Assembly (NCBI RefSeq): GCF_002238335.1
Contig: NZ_CP022347.1
Span: 372,001 to 436,000 of the forward strand
DNA: 64,000 nt
Direction of reading: 5' to 3'
DNA from: Campylobacter avium LMG 24591
Lineage (GTDB): Bacteria > Campylobacterota > Campylobacteria > Campylobacterales > Campylobacteraceae
The notes under the pieces: generated by a model
Database searches by the model: none
What the model saw: the letters and a program-made list of their open reading frames with translations, nothing else
Told to the model about the DNA's origin: nothing
Shown here: piece by piece, positions 1 to 8,995 of the stretch
Layout: each line of letters begins with the position of its first letter
Position numbering within the stretch: position 1 is the first letter of the stretch
Translations under genes and position numbers: made by a program

Positions 1-2
1 TG

Positions 3-530
3 CCAAATAAGGGTAAAATCATCACAAACAAAAGAATTTCTTGGCCCCTAGGACTTGCGGGAGGTTTTCAAAATTCACTCACCGCAAGGGATAATGTAGC
101 CTTTGTAGCTAGGGTTTATGGCTATAAGGGTAGGTCTTTAAAAGAAAAGATTAAATTTGTAGAGGACTTTGCGGAGATAGGCAAATTCTTTGATGAGCCT
201 ATGGGAAATTATTCAGCCGGTATGCGTTCTCGTATAGGTTTTGGGCTTTCTATGGCTTTTGACTTTGATTATTATTTAATAGATGAAGCTGGTGCGGTTG
301 GAGACCCTTCCTTTATACAAAAATCAAGAAAGCTTTATGAGGAAAGATTAGCAAATTCAAATGTTATAATGGTTTCTCACATAGTTAGCGAGATAAGAAA
401 ATGGTGCGATAAGGTTGTTTTACTTCACGACGGTGTTGTTGATGTGTATGATGATGTAGAGGATGGCATAGCCGCTTATCAAGGCAAATTAGCACTAAAA
501 AGCTCAAGGCAAATAGGACTTGTGCAATGA
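3..530 (+). CDS. kpsT: Capsule export ABC transporter ATP-binding protein KpsT (3' part)
   Basis: This is the C-terminal part of the ATPase of the KpsMT capsular polysaccharide exporter, which drives lipid-linked capsule across the inner membrane. The reading frame is open from base 3, so the gene begins left of the window and the Walker A region is missing. Visible are the ABC signature as YSAGMRSRI, a Walker B-like segment YLIDEAGAVGD, and a switch-like histidine in MVSHI. The degenerate signature and the EAG in Walker B are typical of KpsT/Wzt-type ATPases. The stop overlaps the start of kpsE by 4 bases, indicating a capsule export operon. Confidence 0.92.
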   Translation, partial: PNKGKIITNKRISWPLGLAGGFQNSLTARDNVAFVARVYGYKGRSLKEKIKFVEDFAEIGKFFDEPMGNYSAGMRSRIGFGLSMAFDFDYYLIDEAGAVGDPSFIQKSRKLYEERLANSNVIMVSHIVSEIRKWCDKVVLLHDGVVDVYDDVEDGIAAYQGKLALKSSRQIGLVQ

Positions 531-1732
531 ATGGTAAAAATGTCTTAAAAAAGATAGATAAAGAAAAGATTATAGCTAAATTTAGACAGCTTAAGGAGCA
601 TAGAACCTTTAGCACCATAAATCAAAAGGATTTTTGGCAAAAACTTAGAGACATCTTATCTTTAAACACCTATAAATCCGTGCTTTTCATAATGCTTTTC
701 GTGCTTATTTATTATGCTTTTATCGCCGCACCTAGATATGTAAGTAGCTCTTATATAAGTGTGCGTTCAGCAGGGGATAATCAAGGCTCATCCTTAAGCG
801 GTTTAAGTGCTTTGATAAGTCCGGGAACCGTAAATTCAAATGAGGATTTAATCTTTTTAAAAACCTATATCACTTCTTTAGATATGCTAAAAATTTTAGA
901 TGAAAAGATAGGTATAAGAAAGCTTTATGAAAGTCAAAAGCTTGACATTTTCTTTAGACTTTATGAGGATGATAGCCAAGAAAGCTTTTTGAAATTTTAT
1001 CAAGCTAGGGTTAAGGTTATAGATGAAACAGGTATGCTAAAGCTAGAAGTTGAGGGTTTTAGCCCAGAACAAGCCTATACAATAGCCACTGCTATCTTAG
1101 AAGAAAGTGAAAAATTTGTAAATGAAATTTCGCACAAAAGTGCTAGAGAGCAGCTACAATTTGCTGAAACAGAGCTTGTAAAATACAGGGATGATTATCA
1201 AAAATCAAGAGATAAGCTCATAGCCTTTCAAAATGAACACGGAGTTTTTGATCCACTGCAAGAGGCTGAAAGTAGGGCATCTTTTACGGCACAAATGGAA
1301 GCTGAGATAGCAAGCAAGGAAGCCAAGCTTTTAGCTATGAGATCATATATAAATGATGACGCACCACAGCTTGTTACCTTAAGAGCAGAGATAAAAGCCT
1401 TAAAAGAACAGCTTGAAAAGGAAAAAAACAAGGTAGTATCTAGTTCTACAAAGGATCAGTTAAACAACCTCGCCTCTGATTTTCAAAAGCTTAGCATAGA
1501 AGCAGGCTTTGCTGAAAAGGCTTACACCACGGCTTTAAGCTCTTTTGAAACCACGCGTATAGAGGCCATTAGAAAGATTAAACATCTTGTGATAGTGCAA
1601 AATCCAAGCTACCCACAAAGCGAAACCTATCCTAGAAAAACATATAATATCATTAGTATTTTTGTTATACTAAGTCTAGCTTTTGGTGTTTTAAGGCTTA
1701 TAAAAACTATCATAGAGGAGCATAAGTATTGA
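527..1732 (+). CDS. kpsE: Capsule export inner-membrane polysaccharide co-polymerase KpsE
   Basis: This 401-residue protein of the Wzz/PCP family is anchored in the inner membrane and links the KpsMT transporter to the outer-membrane channel KpsD. One hydrophobic segment lies at about residues 47-65 and a second near the C terminus at about 372-390. Between them is a long periplasmic, largely helical coiled-coil region rich in Glu, Lys and Gln (about 200-320). A PQSETYPRK segment just before the second membrane span fits the proline-rich motif of the family. It overlaps kpsT by 4 bases and kpsD by 1 base. Confidence 0.93.
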   Translation: MNGKNVLKKIDKEKIIAKFRQLKEHRTFSTINQKDFWQKLRDILSLNTYKSVLFIMLFVLIYYAFIAAPRYVSSSYISVRSAGDNQGSSLSGLSALISPGTVNSNEDLIFLKTYITSLDMLKILDEKIGIRKLYESQKLDIFFRLYEDDSQESFLKFYQARVKVIDETGMLKLEVEGFSPEQAYTIATAILEESEKFVNEISHKSAREQLQFAETELVKYRDDYQKSRDKLIAFQNEHGVFDPLQEAESRASFTAQMEAEIASKEAKLLAMRSYINDDAPQLVTLRAEIKALKEQLEKEKNKVVSSSTKDQLNNLASDFQKLSIEAGFAEKAYTTALSSFETTRIEAIRKIKHLVIVQNPSYPQSETYPRKTYNIISIFVILSLAFGVLRLIKTIIEEHKY

Positions 1733-3405
1733 TGAAGAGAATTTTATTGTTAATATTACCTTTTTTACTTTATGCCGTAGATGTTTCAAACATAGCAGGA
1801 AGCACAAGTGCAGCCGTTTTGCTAGAGGATAGTAACTCAACAGCTCAAAACAGCACCCAAAGCACTTCAAATCAAGACATTTCAAAACAAAGCCCTAAAA
1901 TCACAGCCTTTGGCTCTCATCTTTTTAGCGGAAATTTCACTCAAAGCACACAGCACATTTATAATCCTGATTATAAGATAGCCGTTGCTGATGTGATAAG
2001 CCTTAAAATTTGGGGAGCTGTGTCTTATGAAAGTAATTTAGTAGTTGATTCGCAAGGCAATATTTTCGTGCCTCAAGTTGGAGCTATCAAGGTTTTAGGC
2101 GTTAAAAACTCAGAGCTTTTATCAGTCATACAAGCAAGTGTTTCTAAAATTTATAAAGACAATGTCTATGTTTATGCGGATATGAATGCCTATCAAAATG
2201 TCTCTGTTTTCGTGACCGGCTCTGTGAATTCGCCCGGACTTTACAAGGGCTTAAGCTCTGATTCTGTGGTGCAATACATAGACAAAGCAGGCGGGATAAA
2301 TCTTGATTATGGCTCTTTTAGATACATACAAATTCTAAGAGATAATAAAATTCTAGCAAATATCGATCTTTATGATTTCTTGCTAAAAGGAAAGTTAAGC
2401 TTACTTGCCTTTAGAACGGGTGATGTTATCTTAGTATCATCTTTAAAAAGCTATGTAAGTGCTAGCGGGGATGTGCAAAAGCCTTTTAGATTTGAGTTAA
2501 AGGACGAAGCTTTGTCCTTGCAAGATTTAGCTATCTTAGCCGGTGCAAAGCCCATAGTTACAAATGCCATAGTAAAATCTTACGCAAATAATCACATAGT
2601 AGATATAAAATCTTATTCTAAAAAAGACTTTGCCTCTGTTATGCTTAAAAGTGCTGATGAGGTTGAATTTCGTCCAGATTATAATGCTAATGATGTAAAT
2701 ATCCGCATAGAAGGTGAGCACAGCGGAGCGCATTTTATGGTGGTAAGAAAAGGAAGCACCTTGGATGAGGTGGTTTCTAGGATAGTAACAAATGCACAGT
2801 CTGATATAACTTCGGTGCAGGTTTTTAGAAAAAGCGTTGCCCTTACTCAAAAACAACTCATAGATGCACAGCTTAAAGAGCTTGAAACTTTAGCTTTAAC
2901 CGCGCCATCTGTAAATTCAGAAGGTGCAGCCATAAGGGCAAATCAAGCTAAAACCATACTTGATTTCATACAAAGAGCAAAGCAAGTGCAGCCAAAGGGA
3001 CAAATCATCATAGATAGCGTAAAAGCCTATAAAAGCGTGGTTTTAGAAGAGGGCGATACTATCGTAGTGCCTAGTAAGAATAATTTAGTAGTGGTGCAAG
3101 GCGAGGTTTCCTTGCCCGGTTCTTTTGTGTATATGCCCTCAAAAAAGCTTGATTATTACATAAATTTAGCTGGAGATTATAGCGATAGGGCTGATACCTC
3201 TAAGGTTCTTGTTATAAATTCAAATGGCAAGGCCACAAAGTATAATCAAGGCTTTTTGTCCTTCGCACCAGAAGTAAAGGCAGGAGATAGTATCTTAGTC
3301 TTACCAAAGGTTGATTCTCAAGGCTTACAAATCACAAGTATGCTTGTAAATATCTTATATCAAGTAGCTATAGCTACAAATGTGGTTTTAAATATCAACA
3401 GATAA
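1732..3405 (+). CDS. kpsD: Outer-membrane capsule export protein KpsD
   Basis: This Wza/KpsD-like outer-membrane polysaccharide export protein is about 557 residues, near the usual length. I chose the ATG at 1732, which overlaps the kpsE stop as TGATG, rather than the TTG one codon earlier. A signal peptide is clear (MKRILLLILPFLLYAVD). The polysaccharide export domain with the sequence around YKIAVADVISLKIWG lies at about 80-160, followed by SLBB-type beta-grasp repeats (FVTGSVNSPGLYKG near 160 and VVQGEVSLPGSFVY near 460). The Ser/Thr/Gln-rich stretch after the signal peptide looks like a flexible linker. With KpsE and KpsMT it forms the trans-envelope capsule export path. Confidence 0.93.
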   Translation: MKRILLLILPFLLYAVDVSNIAGSTSAAVLLEDSNSTAQNSTQSTSNQDISKQSPKITAFGSHLFSGNFTQSTQHIYNPDYKIAVADVISLKIWGAVSYESNLVVDSQGNIFVPQVGAIKVLGVKNSELLSVIQASVSKIYKDNVYVYADMNAYQNVSVFVTGSVNSPGLYKGLSSDSVVQYIDKAGGINLDYGSFRYIQILRDNKILANIDLYDFLLKGKLSLLAFRTGDVILVSSLKSYVSASGDVQKPFRFELKDEALSLQDLAILAGAKPIVTNAIVKSYANNHIVDIKSYSKKDFASVMLKSADEVEFRPDYNANDVNIRIEGEHSGAHFMVVRKGSTLDEVVSRIVTNAQSDITSVQVFRKSVALTQKQLIDAQLKELETLALTAPSVNSEGAAIRANQAKTILDFIQRAKQVQPKGQIIIDSVKAYKSVVLEEGDTIVVPSKNNLVVVQGEVSLPGSFVYMPSKKLDYYINLAGDYSDRADTSKVLVINSNGKATKYNQGFLSFAPEVKAGDSILVLPKVDSQGLQITSMLVNILYQVAIATNVVLNINR

Positions 3406-3413
3406 GGCTTTTT

Positions 3414-4364
3414 ATGAATTTAGATGTTTTAAAGATAGCAAGAGAGGTTTTTGAGATAGAGGCAAATAGCGTTAGGGATTTAGCCCTAAATTTAGATGAA
3501 AATTTCACAAAGGCTATAAATTTTATCTTTCAAAGCAAGGGAAGGTGCGTTATAAGCGGAATGGGCAAATCAGGCCACATAGGAGCTAAGATAGCAGCTA
3601 CCCTAGCTAGCACAGGCACACCTAGCTTTTTTATGCATCCAGCTGAGGCCTTGCACGGAGATTTAGGAATGCTAACCTCTTTGGATGTGCTTTTAGCTAT
3701 CTCAAATTCAGGCGAAAGCGATGAAATTTTAAAGATAATTCCAGCTATTAAAAAAAGAGGCATAAACATAATAGCAATGACTTCAAATGCAAAATCCACC
3801 CTAGCCAAAGAAGCAGACGCTTTTTTGAATATAAGCGTAAAAAAGGAAGCTTGCCCCTTGCAGCTTGCTCCTATGTCCTCAACCACGGCAACTCTTGCTA
3901 TGGGTGATGCGATAGCTGCTGCTTTGATGAGGCTTAGGAATTTCAAGCCAGATGATTTTGCACTTTTTCATCCGGGAGGCTCTTTGGGTAAAAAGCTTCT
4001 TACAAGGGTTAAGGATGTGATGATAAAAAAGGTTCCATCTGTAAATTTAGATACTAAATTTAATGAGCTTATAAACACTATGACGAGTGGAAAACTAGGA
4101 CTTTGCTTGGTTTTTGATAAAAAGGAATTAAAAGGCATTATAACAGATGGCGATCTTAGACGAGCCTTGCAAAATAGCGATAAGGCTAGGTTTGACTTTT
4201 TAGCAAGTGAGATAATGAGTAAAAACCCAAAGGTAATAGATTGGGGTGCCGAAATCATAGAGGCTGAAGAGCTTATGCTAAAACATAATATAAAAGAAAT
4301 TCCGGTATCTAAAAATGGCAAGATAGTAGGCATTATACAGCTTTATGATATAGGTAGAATTTAA
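3414..4364 (+). CDS. kpsF: Arabinose-5-phosphate isomerase KpsF
   Basis: KpsF/KdsD enzymes interconvert D-ribulose 5-phosphate and D-arabinose 5-phosphate, the first step toward Kdo used in LOS and in capsule lipid linkers. The 316-residue protein has an SIS sugar-isomerase domain (about residues 35-170, with GMGKSGHIGAKIA and SNSGESDEI), then the HPGGSLGKKLL segment typical of the family, and two CBS domains (about 205-316). It follows kpsD by 8 bases in the same operon. In C. jejuni kpsF borders the capsule biosynthesis genes; here a TenA gene follows and no capsule glycosyltransferases are seen on this side. Confidence 0.95.
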   Translation: MNLDVLKIAREVFEIEANSVRDLALNLDENFTKAINFIFQSKGRCVISGMGKSGHIGAKIAATLASTGTPSFFMHPAEALHGDLGMLTSLDVLLAISNSGESDEILKIIPAIKKRGINIIAMTSNAKSTLAKEADAFLNISVKKEACPLQLAPMSSTTATLAMGDAIAAALMRLRNFKPDDFALFHPGGSLGKKLLTRVKDVMIKKVPSVNLDTKFNELINTMTSGKLGLCLVFDKKELKGIITDGDLRRALQNSDKARFDFLASEIMSKNPKVIDWGAEIIEAEELMLKHNIKEIPVSKNGKIVGIIQLYDIGRI

Positions 4365-4374
4365 AGGAGAAAAT

Positions 4375-5040
4375 ATGAAACTTTTTCAAAGATTATTAAA
4401 AGAAAATGCTAAGGTTTGGGATGAGTATTTGCACCATAGCTTCGTAAAAGAGCTAGAAAAAGGCACTTTAAAAGAGGAAAATTTCTTGTTTTACTTAAAG
4501 CAAGATTATATTTATCTCATAAATTACGCAAAATGCTACGCACTTTTAGCCCTAAATGCAAACAATGCTAAAGAGCTTCGCTTTGCTATGAAATTTCAAA
4601 ACTATATAGTTGAGGGCGAGCTTGAACTTCATAAAAGCATTTTAAAGCTTGGCATTGATGCTGATAAGCTCTGCGTAAAAGATGAGAGTATAGTAAATAT
4701 TGCTTATACTAGATATATGCTAAGTGTGGGTCAAAGCGGGGATTTTTTAGATATGCTAGTAGCACTTAGTGCTTGTGCTATAGGTTATGGCTATATAGGA
4801 GCTGAGATTAAGCAAAGGCTTTCTAAAGATGAATTAGAAAAACACCCTTATAAGGAGTGGATTTTAACCTACTCAGGCGAGGTATTTCAAGCAGAGATTA
4901 AGGAATTTGAAGACTTTTTAAATTCTTACGAGGTAGATGAGAATAAATTTAAAAAACTAAGTGAAATTTTTCACACCGTTGTACGTTTAGAAAGAGAATT
5001 CTGGCAACACGGCTTAAACTTAAAGCTTGATTTGTATTAG
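4375..5040 (+). CDS. tenA: TenA-family thiaminase II / aminopyrimidine hydrolase
   Basis: TenA proteins hydrolyse base-degraded thiamine to recover the aminopyrimidine (HMP) for thiamine synthesis. The 221-residue length fits. Family features include the N-terminal FLFYLKQDYIYLINYA segment, a cysteine in ALSACAIGYGYIG at the place of the catalytic Cys of the classical enzyme, and a C-terminal EREFWQHGL corresponding to the conserved E-x-x-FW motif. A good ribosome-binding site (AAAGGAGA) lies 10 bases after kpsF, so it is probably co-transcribed with the capsule export genes. No thiamine genes or TPP riboswitch are visible nearby. The biochemical role is inferred from family membership. Confidence 0.85.
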   Translation: MKLFQRLLKENAKVWDEYLHHSFVKELEKGTLKEENFLFYLKQDYIYLINYAKCYALLALNANNAKELRFAMKFQNYIVEGELELHKSILKLGIDADKLCVKDESIVNIAYTRYMLSVGQSGDFLDMLVALSACAIGYGYIGAEIKQRLSKDELEKHPYKEWILTYSGEVFQAEIKEFEDFLNSYEVDENKFKKLSEIFHTVVRLEREFWQHGLNLKLDLY

Positions 5041-5168
5041 TTTTATGCAGTTTTTAGGCTGCAAAAACTGAAATTTCGCCGGTTTTGGCAAGTTAGTTTT
5101 AGTAAATTTCTAGACTTTATTTTGATTGCGGTTGCGGCAAGCTAGTGAAGCCTGCGTCTCAAGGCTTT
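5041..5168. other. Non-coding junction with hairpins and an imperfect direct repeat
   Basis: This gap separates the rightward kps-tenA genes from the leftward group. It holds a perfect 8-bp stem with 7-nt loop (CAGTTTTT at 5048-5055 with AAAAACTG at 5063-5070) and an 18-bp imperfect direct repeat (5080-5097 and 5129-5146, 3 mismatches). No open frame with a start codon is seen. It probably includes transcription-end structures for both sides, but the repeats are unexplained. Confidence 0.5.
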
Positions 5169-5178
5169 TTAAGCCTTG
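5160..5178. terminator. Palindrome between convergent genes, possible weak terminator
   Basis: CAAGGCTT (5160-5167) and AAGCCTTG (5171-5178) form a perfect 8-bp stem with a 3-nt loop, which includes the stop codon of the leftward gene. There is no good U-run on either side, so intrinsic termination is doubtful. The same core occurs in the strong terminator after the first porin gene. Confidence 0.4.
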
Positions 5179-5576
5179 AAAATTTCAAATTCTCCGTTTA
5201 GCTTTTGCAACCTTGCACTTAGTTTATCAAGGTAAAAAACCTCAAAGATAGGATTATTAACATCCTTGTATATGTCTTTTACAAGAGGATATTTTTCAAA
5301 CATCGCTTCCTTAACCTTTTTATCATCCTCAAACACGGCTTGAGCTCTTAGCCTTAAAAAAGTTCCGTCCTTAGCACAAGAGCAAAATTCTATACCGCTG
5401 TGCTTTTGTATATGCTTGTAAAGATTTTTTTCATTAGAGGTATAAAAATAAATTCTATCCTCATACAAAAGCGGACTTTGTACAGGCCTTAAGCGAGGAT
5501 TGCCACAGGTTCCAAGCGTAGCCAAAAACGCAGGTGCGTTATCGTCTAAAAATTTAGCTATATCTTCTAAAGTCAT
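5169..5576 (-). CDS. Pyridoxamine 5'-phosphate oxidase family (FMN-binding split barrel) protein
   Basis: This 135-residue protein has the split-barrel flavin-binding fold. Recognisable are the opening strand APAFLATLGTCGNPRLRPVQ, RIYFYTSNEKNLYKHI, and the third strand region CSCAKDGTFLRLRAQAVF. Proteins of this type bind FMN or F420 and include small nitroreductase-like and heme-degradation-related enzymes, so the substrate cannot be told from sequence. It is too short to be the biosynthetic PdxH. It lies 9 bases downstream of fabG on the same strand, suggesting co-transcription. Confidence 0.8.
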   Translation of the reverse strand: MTLEDIAKFLDDNAPAFLATLGTCGNPRLRPVQSPLLYEDRIYFYTSNEKNLYKHIQKHSGIEFCSCAKDGTFLRLRAQAVFEDDKKVKEAMFEKYPLVKDIYKDVNNPIFEVFYLDKLSARLQKLNGEFEIFKA

Positions 5577-5585
5577 ATTTTTTCC

Positions 5586-6329
5586 TTACATATATAATCC
5601 GCCGTTTATCTTAAGGCTTTCCCCTGTCACATAGCTTGAATAATCGCTAAGCAAGAACGCCACACACTCAGCCACCTCTCTTGGTTCTGCAAATCTCCTA
5701 AGAGCTATGCTATCCTCATAAGCCTTTTTTATCTCATCGCTTAGCTTGTCCGTCATATCGCTTTTTATAAAGCCCGGCGTAACGCAGTTGTATCTTATGT
5801 TTCTGCTAGCGCCCTCTTTAGCAAAGGACTTTGTCATAGCTATCATAGCACCCTTGCTTGCGCTGTAATTTGTCTGCCCAGCATTGCCCATTTCACCAAC
5901 TATAGAAGCCACATTCACCACAGCCCCAAATTTCTTTTTGCTCATGGCCTTTAAAGCCTCCCTGCAACCCAAAAAGGCCGAATTTAAATTCGCCTCTATC
6001 ACGGAGTTAAAGTCCTCAAGCTTCATTCTTAGAGCCAATTTGTCATTTGTAATTCCTGCATTATTTACAAGATAAGAAAGCTCGCCATCACTATCAATTA
6101 TAGCTTTAACCCCAGCTTCAAATTCATCCTCCTTGCTAGCGTCAAAGCATATCACAGCAGCCTTGCCACCGCTTTTTTCGATTTCCTCTTTCAAAGCGTC
6201 TGCAAGCTCAGGTTTGCTTCTATAATTTATCCACACCTTTAAGCCAAAAGAAGCCAAGGTTTTAGCAATCGCCGCGCCAATGCCTTTGCTAGCCCCGGTT
6301 ATTAATACATTTTTGCCACTAAATTTCAT
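5586..6329 (-). CDS. fabG: 3-oxoacyl-[acyl-carrier-protein] reductase FabG
   Basis: FabG reduces 3-ketoacyl-ACP with NADPH in type II fatty acid synthesis. The 247-residue short-chain dehydrogenase has the TGASKGIGAAIA nucleotide-binding motif near the N terminus, the NNAG motif, and the catalytic Ser-Tyr-Lys set in NVASIVGEMGNAGQTNYSASKG. The C terminus YVTGESLKINGGLYM is typical of FabG. In C. jejuni it neighbours the phosphoglycerate mutase gene as here; acpP is not seen downstream in this window. Confidence 0.94.
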   Translation of the reverse strand: MKFSGKNVLITGASKGIGAAIAKTLASFGLKVWINYRSKPELADALKEEIEKSGGKAAVICFDASKEDEFEAGVKAIIDSDGELSYLVNNAGITNDKLALRMKLEDFNSVIEANLNSAFLGCREALKAMSKKKFGAVVNVASIVGEMGNAGQTNYSASKGAMIAMTKSFAKEGASRNIRYNCVTPGFIKSDMTDKLSDEIKKAYEDSIALRRFAEPREVAECVAFLLSDYSSYVTGESLKINGGLYM

Positions 6330-6379
6330 TTTTTATCCTTTATTTAAATTTTTAAAATTCTACCCACTTAAAGCAAATT

Positions 6380-7858
6380 TTAATATATCGCCTCGTTCAT
6401 TTGAGGTGCTTTTTCAATGCCCATTATTTTAAGCACAGAAGCGGCTATATTGCTAAGCCCCATTCCCTCTTTTAGCTTCGTTAAGCCCTTAGCCTCTACA
6501 AAGACAAAGACATCAAAATTTGTGTGATTTGTTAAGATGTTGCCCTTTTCATCCTGCATAGCCTCGCAGTTTCCATGATCACTCGTGATTATAAAGGCAT
6601 AATCTTTTTTCCTAGCCTCATCTACAAGCACTCCCAAGCACTCATCGACAGCCTCAACAGCCTTCACACAAGCCTGAAAATCCCCCGTATGCCCTACCAT
6701 ATCGCCGTTTGCGAAATTCACTACTATGAAATCATACTCCTTATTTATAGCTTCTTTCACCTTTTCAAGTACTTCATACGCACTCATCTCAGGCTTTTCA
6801 TCATAAGTTTTTACCTTAGGGCTTGGCACTAAAAACCTATCCTCATTTTCAACGCATTCTTCCTTGCCGCCGTTAAAGAAAAAGGTTACATGAGCGTATT
6901 TTTCGGTTTCTGCTGTGTGAAACTGTCTTAAGCCTTGTTTTGAAATCACCTCGGCCAAGGTATTTTCTATCTGTTCTTTTTCAAAGATAACAGGCAGCTT
7001 AAAGCTATCATCATAAACAGTCATGCACAGTATGTTTTTGCAAAGCTTTTTTCTTTCAAATTCAGCAAAGCTCTCATCTTTTAAAACAGTCACTAGCTGC
7101 TTCATTCTGTCATTTCTAAAATTTATTAAAATTATGCCATCATCCTCATTTATACCCTTAAATTCAGCATTCTTAACAGGTTCTATAAATTCATCAAAGA
7201 CGTTTTTATCGTAACTTTCTTGCATGTAAGCGCTAAAACTTTCTACTGAGTTTACCTCGCCCATTAAGCATTTGTAGTATTTTTCTAGCCTTTCCCACCT
7301 CTTATCTCTATCCATAGCATAAAAGCGTCCGCACAAACTAGCAAAGCTCACACCCTCTTTTTTGCAAAACTCCTCCAAGGCACCGATAAAAGAAAGCCCG
7401 CTTGTAGGTATCACATCCCTGCCATCGCTAATTGCGTGTGCAAAAACCTCCGCACCGCTTTGCTTTGCTATCTTAGCTATGGCGTTAAAATGGCTTAAAT
7501 TTGAATGCACACCGCCATCGCTATAAAGCCCTATGATGTGAATTTTCTTGTGTTTTTTTAAAAAGTTTTTTAAATTCTCATTGTCCTTTAGGCTGTCATT
7601 TTCTATCGCCTTGTTTATCCTCACTAAATTTTGATATATCACGCGACCACTTCCTATGCACATATGGCCTACCTCGCTATTTCCCATTTGCCCCTCAGGC
7701 AAACCAACAGCAAGCCCGCTGGTTTTTAAAAGTGAGTTTTGCACCTCTTTAAAAAGTCTTTCATAAGTGGGTTTTTTCGCCGCTTCAAAGGCGTTGTAAT
7801 AAGAGCTTTTATTATAGCCTATCCCATCAGTTATAACCAAAATACATTTTTGCTTCAT
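6380..7858 (-). CDS. gpmI: 2,3-bisphosphoglycerate-independent phosphoglycerate mutase GpmI
   Basis: The enzyme interconverts 3- and 2-phosphoglycerate using two Mn ions and a phosphoserine intermediate. The 492-residue length is close to the family norm. Metal and catalytic motifs include ITDGIGYN near the N terminus, the phosphoserine motif MGNSEVGH near residue 60, DGRD and CGRFYAMDRDKRW in the middle, and NFANGDMVGHTG and ITSDHGNCEAM near the C terminus. It is the first gene of the leftward group and diverges from mraY. Campylobacter uses this enzyme mainly in gluconeogenesis (established knowledge). Confidence 0.96.
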   Translation of the reverse strand: MKQKCILVITDGIGYNKSSYYNAFEAAKKPTYERLFKEVQNSLLKTSGLAVGLPEGQMGNSEVGHMCIGSGRVIYQNLVRINKAIENDSLKDNENLKNFLKKHKKIHIIGLYSDGGVHSNLSHFNAIAKIAKQSGAEVFAHAISDGRDVIPTSGLSFIGALEEFCKKEGVSFASLCGRFYAMDRDKRWERLEKYYKCLMGEVNSVESFSAYMQESYDKNVFDEFIEPVKNAEFKGINEDDGIILINFRNDRMKQLVTVLKDESFAEFERKKLCKNILCMTVYDDSFKLPVIFEKEQIENTLAEVISKQGLRQFHTAETEKYAHVTFFFNGGKEECVENEDRFLVPSPKVKTYDEKPEMSAYEVLEKVKEAINKEYDFIVVNFANGDMVGHTGDFQACVKAVEAVDECLGVLVDEARKKDYAFIITSDHGNCEAMQDEKGNILTNHTNFDVFVFVEAKGLTKLKEGMGLSNIAASVLKIMGIEKAPQMNEAIY

Positions 7859-7896
7859 TTCCTACTTCCCTTGCCGTAATTTAAGTTAAATTTTAC

Positions 7897-7902
7897 TACA
7901 AT
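7897..7902 (+). promoter_or_regulatory. -10 box (TACAAT) upstream of mraY
   Basis: A TACAAT hexamer lies in the divergent gpmI/mraY gap, about 32 bases before the mraY start, with T-rich sequence around it in place of a clear -35 box. This fits the sigma70 promoter style of Campylobacter. Confidence 0.5.
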
Positions 7903-7933
7903 TTCATTTTTGAAAAACTAACAAGGACGATTT

Positions 7934-8995
7934 TTGTATTATCTGCATTATTTTTCTGATTACGCCTTTTTTTCATATATTAGCGTTCGTGCGGGTGCTG
8001 CCTTTTTCATATCTTTAGTTTTAACTCTTTTTTTAATGCCTAAATTTATAGCTTGGGCAAAGTCTAGGGATGTAAAGCAGCCTATTTATGAGTTAGCCCC
8101 AAGCTCACATCAGCAAAAGTGTAGCACTCCTACAATGGGCGGCCTAGTCTTTGTAATCTGTGCTTTGCTTGGCTCCTTACTCTGTGCCAAGCTTGATAAT
8201 GTCTTGGTTTTATGCTCTTTGTTTTGCCTTGCAGCCTTTTGTTTCATAGGTTTCATAGATGATATAGCAAAGGTTTTAAAGAAAGATAATCACTCAGGCC
8301 TAAGCCCTAACGAAAAGATTTTTTACCTAAGCTTAGTATCCTTGCTTTGCATTTTGCCCCTATATCTAGGCTCTTACATAAGCACGGAGCTTTATTTTCC
8401 ATTTTACAAATACCCACTTTTTGACATGAGTTTCTTTGCCTTGTTTTTTTGGGTTTTAGTCTTGCTTTCAAGCTCAAATGCCGTAAATTTGACGGACGGA
8501 CTAGACGGACTTGCAACCGTGCCATCGATTTTTTCCCTTGCTACCTTGGGAATTTTCATGTATCTAAGCGGAAATGTCATTTACAGCGAGTATTTGCTCT
8601 TGCCTAAAATTCAAGGTTTGGGCGAGGTTGTTATAGTGTGTTCTGCTTTAATTGGCGCTTTGATAGGCTTTTTGTGGTATAACTGCTACCCGGCTCAAGT
8701 TTTCATGGGCGATAGCGGCTCCTTAGCCATAGGAGGATTTTTAGGATTTCTAGCCGTTATAAGCAAAAACGAAATTTTACTTCTTTTAATAGGCTTTGTC
8801 TTTGTCCTTGAAACCATTTCTGTGATTTTGCAGGTCGGTTCTTTTAAGATGTTTAACAAAAGAGTGTTCAAAATGGCACCAATACACCACCATTTTGAAA
8901 AAATAGGCTGGGTAGAAAATAAAATCATAGTTCGTTTTTGGACTATAGCTTTCTTAGCAAACCTCCTAGCCATAGCCACCATAAAGTTAAGATAA
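7934..8995 (+). CDS. mraY: Phospho-N-acetylmuramoyl-pentapeptide transferase MraY
   Basis: MraY transfers phospho-MurNAc-pentapeptide from UDP to undecaprenyl phosphate, forming lipid I in the inner membrane. The 353-residue polytopic protein has the family motifs [37 protein letters not shown] and the histidine loop APIHHHFE. No in-frame ATG lies upstream; the TTG at 7934, preceded by AAGGAC, is the best start and gives a normal N terminus. murD follows in a TAATG overlap, so translation of the two is coupled. Confidence 0.95.
   Translation: MYYLHYFSDYAFFSYISVRAGAAFFISLVLTLFLMPKFIAWAKSRDVKQPIYELAPSSHQQKCSTPTMGGLVFVICALLGSLLCAKLDNVLVLCSLFCLAAFCFIGFIDDIAKVLKKDNHSGLSPNEKIFYLSLVSLLCILPLYLGSYISTELYFPFYKYPLFDMSFFALFFWVLVLLSSSNAVNLTDGLDGLATVPSIFSLATLGIFMYLSGNVIYSEYLLLPKIQGLGEVVIVCSALIGALIGFLWYNCYPAQVFMGDSGSLAIGGFLGFLAVISKNEILLLLIGFVFVLETISVILQVGSFKMFNKRVFKMAPIHHHFEKIGWVENKIIVRFWTIAFLANLLAIATIKLR

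Noticed and set aside
3530-3946. 138-codon open frame opposite kpsF
   Set aside because: It is the antisense shadow of a well-conserved gene and has no ribosome-binding site or recognisable domain.
1-5040. Capsule region as a newly acquired island
   Set aside because: Composition looks like the neighbours and there is no integrase, tRNA or repeat border; kps genes are normal chromosomal genes in Campylobacter.
8938-8994. Upstream extension of murD
   Set aside because: It lies inside mraY, adds non-conserved residues, and ATG 8995 sits in a typical TAATG overlap.
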